Of a stretch of DNA of 7,783 nucleotides, positions 6,650 to 7,783 are shown in pieces. Source of the DNA: Ignavibacteriales bacterium (GTDB taxonomy: Bacteria; Bacteroidota; Ignavibacteria; Ignavibacteriales; Ignavibacteriaceae); NCBI GenBank assembly GCA_020061995.1, contig JAGUXE010000022.1, positions 1-7,783 of the forward strand, given 5' to 3'. The notes below the pieces were generated by a model, which made no database searches, was not told where the DNA came from, and worked only from the letters and a program-made list of their open reading frames with translations. A program made the translations under genes and the position numbers. Position 1 is the stretch's first letter, and every line of letters starts with the position of its first letter.

Positions 6650-6671
6650 TGTATATTGTATACAATATACA
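6650..6671. promoter_or_regulatory. 22-bp perfect palindromic operator for the GntR/FCD regulator
   Basis: The half-site TGTATATTGTA is followed directly by its exact reverse complement, giving a 22-bp perfect palindrome with core TTGTATACAA. FCD-type GntR regulators commonly bind short palindromes of this TNGTATACNA type. It ends 15 nt before the chosen ATG of the regulator and coincides with the expected transcription start, which fits repression by blocking initiation or escape. I found no second copy in the window. Confidence 0.75.
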
Positions 6672-6673
6672 AC

Positions 6674-6705
6674 CAAAAATTAATACTAATTTTTCTCTTA
6701 TCAAA
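6674..6705 (-). promoter_or_regulatory. Candidate Bacteroidetes-type promoter of the GntR-led operon
   Basis: On the minus strand TTTG (6705-6702) is followed after 19 nt by TAATTTTTG (6682-6674). This resembles the Bacteroidetes -33 TTTG and -7 TAnnTTTG elements with one extra T. The implied start near 6668 falls inside the palindromic operator. The region is very AT-rich, so chance matches are likely. Confidence 0.4.
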
Positions 6706-6762
6706 TAAAAAAATGATTTTTTTAAAAAGAATTTTTAATGACTGTTTTATTGGTTGTAGATT

Positions 6763-6791
6763 AAAAAAAAGGCATCAAAAGATGATGCCTT
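6763..6791 (-). terminator. Intrinsic terminator of the DUF2807 lipoprotein gene
   Basis: On the minus strand a perfect 8-bp stem, AAGGCATC with GATGCCTT (6784-6791 and 6769-6776) around a 7-nt loop, runs straight into a tract of eight Ts (6770-6763). It lies 24 nt after the stop of the lipoprotein gene and before the promoter of the next operon, so it separates the two transcription units. Confidence 0.88.
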
Positions 6792-6814
6792 CAAAGTTTA
6801 GAATTTTAAGAAAT

Positions 6815-7519
6815 TTATTTCGCTTGTGAAATTCCTGAACCACCACTAAAATTTGTTCGACCCAAAGCTGCTGTCCCATAATACTTTAGTTGAGATCCGC
6901 CACTTTGGGAGGTGTTAAGGGTTCCTGTTAAATTAATAGTTCCATGTGAACCACCGGACATTTCTACATCTGCATCGATTGATTTAAAATTCTTAAGATT
7001 AATAATTGATCCACCCGAAGCACTTACATACAAGTCTCTTCCTTCTCCTTCTAAATCACTAGAACTACCACCGGATAACGAGATTTTAATATCACTACAT
7101 TTCAAAACACCCTTTAGTGCAGAACCACCAGACATATCTGCTGAAAATCTCTCATCATTAATCTCCATTTCAATTTTGCCTCGACTCCCGCCACTGAGAT
7201 TAAGTTGATTTAACAACGGCATTGAGATATTAATAAATACATCCCCTCTCGATAGCAATCGTTTTTCTGAAAAATAAAATTTAAGTTTATCCCCAATTTG
7301 ATCGACAACCAGATAATTCATAGTTTTGTCTCCTGCCTTTACTTCAACAGAATAGGAGTCTGACTGAACTATATTTACTTTCATACCACTGCTAACTGAT
7401 ACTTTTTCAAAATCCACATTATTAAAGCTTCTGGCAATTGGTTCACCTCCACCATTTACGCTCACAAAGGAACATCCGCCAAATATTAATAAAATAATCG
7501 GAACAATAACTTTAAACAT
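6815..7519 (-). CDS. DUF2807 (GIN-domain) putative lipoprotein with seven SGGS repeats
   Basis: This 234-aa protein is probably exported and lipid-anchored. The N-terminus has two charged or polar residues and a hydrophobic stretch ending LLIFGGC, with C16 as the candidate lipidated cysteine (the -3 position is Phe, so the lipobox is imperfect). The mature part begins with the family-typical FEKVSVSSGMKVNIVQ (37-52). It then carries SGGS at 109, 130, 149, 168, 188, 206 and 225, a period of about 19 residues expected of a right-handed beta-helix. Such head-GIN proteins are frequent in Bacteroidota and their role at the cell surface is unknown. The ATG at 7517-7519 is chosen because GGAGG lies 5 nt upstream; a TTG four codons earlier is part of that ribosome binding site. 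The gene has its own terminator and appears unrelated to the neighbouring catabolic operon. Confidence 0.85.
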   Translation of the reverse strand: MFKVIVPIILLIFGGCSFVSVNGGGEPIARSFNNVDFEKVSVSSGMKVNIVQSDSYSVEVKAGDKTMNYLVVDQIGDKLKFYFSEKRLLSRGDVFINISMPLLNQLNLSGGSRGKIEMEINDERFSADMSGGSALKGVLKCSDIKISLSGGSSSDLEGEGRDLYVSASGGSIINLKNFKSIDADVEMSGGSHGTINLTGTLNTSQSGGSQLKYYGTAALGRTNFSGGSGISQAK

Positions 7520-7783
7520 TTTAACCTCCAATAATTCATTTACGATTCAATTAACTCTTCAAAAATAGTTAGTCAAAACTATATTTGCACCTTATTAGGA
7601 TATTCGTAAAAAAGTAATGTCTAAACGTACAAATATGATGATAGAAATATTACTGCAACGATTCTAGATAATATAAAACCTGGTTCTTAAATTATTATAT
7701 CTTATTTTTAACAAATTAATTTTAACAAATACATCAAATAATGGATTACAAAAATAAGAATAAGACCATAGAAATATTAATAG
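7520..7783. other. AT-rich intergenic region upstream of the lipoprotein gene
   Basis: I see no complete gene in these 264 nt. On the minus strand TAGTTTTG (7581-7574) fits a Bacteroidetes -7 element and would give a 5' leader of about 50 nt for the lipoprotein gene, but no convincing -33 TTG precedes it. On the plus strand an ATG at 7741 opens a frame of 14 codons to the window edge without a ribosome binding site; it could be the start of a divergent gene but cannot be called. Confidence 0.4.
7706..7730. repeat. Short tandem direct repeat (2 x 11 bp)
   Basis: TTTTAACAAAT occurs at 7706-7716 and again at 7720-7730, separated by TAA, a 14-nt period. A second pair, ATAGAAATATTA, occurs at 7641-7652 and 7768-7779. 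Both are exact but lie in very AT-rich sequence, so they may be chance. If functional they would be binding sites between the lipoprotein gene and whatever lies to the right. Confidence 0.3.

Noticed and set aside
6635..6676. TTG start giving a regulator 14 residues longer
   Set aside because: The extension is the translated operator palindrome, has no ribosome binding site, and the downstream ATG has AAGGA at proper spacing.
6912..7208. Plus-strand open frame of 98 codons
   Set aside because: It arises from the complement of the repeated SGGS codons in the lipoprotein gene, giving artificial PPDIS/PPE repeats.
7520..7531. TTG start giving a lipoprotein 4 residues longer
   Set aside because: The TTGGAGG is the Shine-Dalgarno sequence of the ATG at 7519.
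7741..7783. Start of a divergent plus-strand gene
   Set aside because: Only 14 codons are visible, with no ribosome binding site or recognisable motif, so it cannot be supported.

Overview
The window is AT-rich DNA (roughly one third G+C by eye) and every supportable gene lies on the minus strand, so it reads right to left. The DUF2807/GIN-type lipoprotein, a candidate TTTG/TAnnTTTG-like promoter and the low G+C suggest a Bacteroidota/Ignavibacteriota (FCB-group) bacterium. The clear Shine-Dalgarno sequences (GGAGG, AGGAG) fit Ignavibacteriota-like lineages better than typical Bacteroidetes. This placement is an inference, since there is no rRNA or marker gene here.

Layout from right to left: (1) an AT-rich intergenic stretch (7520-7783); (2) a stand-alone DUF2807-type lipoprotein gene (6815-7519) closed by a strong intrinsic terminator (6763-6791); (3) a candidate promoter and a 22-bp perfect palindromic operator (6650-6671); (4) a tightly packed run of seven genes: GntR/FCD regulator, type II meso-diaminopimelate-dehydrogenase family enzyme, small beta-rich orphan protein, fold-type-I PLP enzyme, 85-aa aminomutase dimerisation-domain protein, 602-aa adenosylcobalamin-dependent mutase, and a KamB-like P-loop reactivase subunit that runs off the left edge.

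The seven genes look like one autoregulated catabolic operon for a diamino or amino acid. The mutase is built from the parts of D-lysine 5,6-aminomutase (KamDE) and D-ornithine 4,5-aminomutase (OraSE) in a different order. The dimerisation domain is a separate 85-aa protein. The B12 domain is moved to the N-terminus and joined to an OraS-like/KamD N-terminal segment and a TIM barrel. The B12 domain has the short glutamate-mutase spacing and lacks the loop carrying the PLP-binding lysine of KamE/OraE, so its chemistry may differ from the classical PLP-dependent aminomutases. The dehydrogenase has Asp-Leu where NADP-dependent homologues carry Arg-Arg, which fits an NAD-linked, catabolic role. 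I infer a scheme of mutase rearrangement, oxidative deamination and PLP-dependent cleavage or transamination, with KamB-type repair of the mutase. The substrate cannot be read from the sequence. I know of no described pathway with this exact gene set.

I saw no tRNA, rRNA, CRISPR array, insertion sequence or cobalamin riboswitch.
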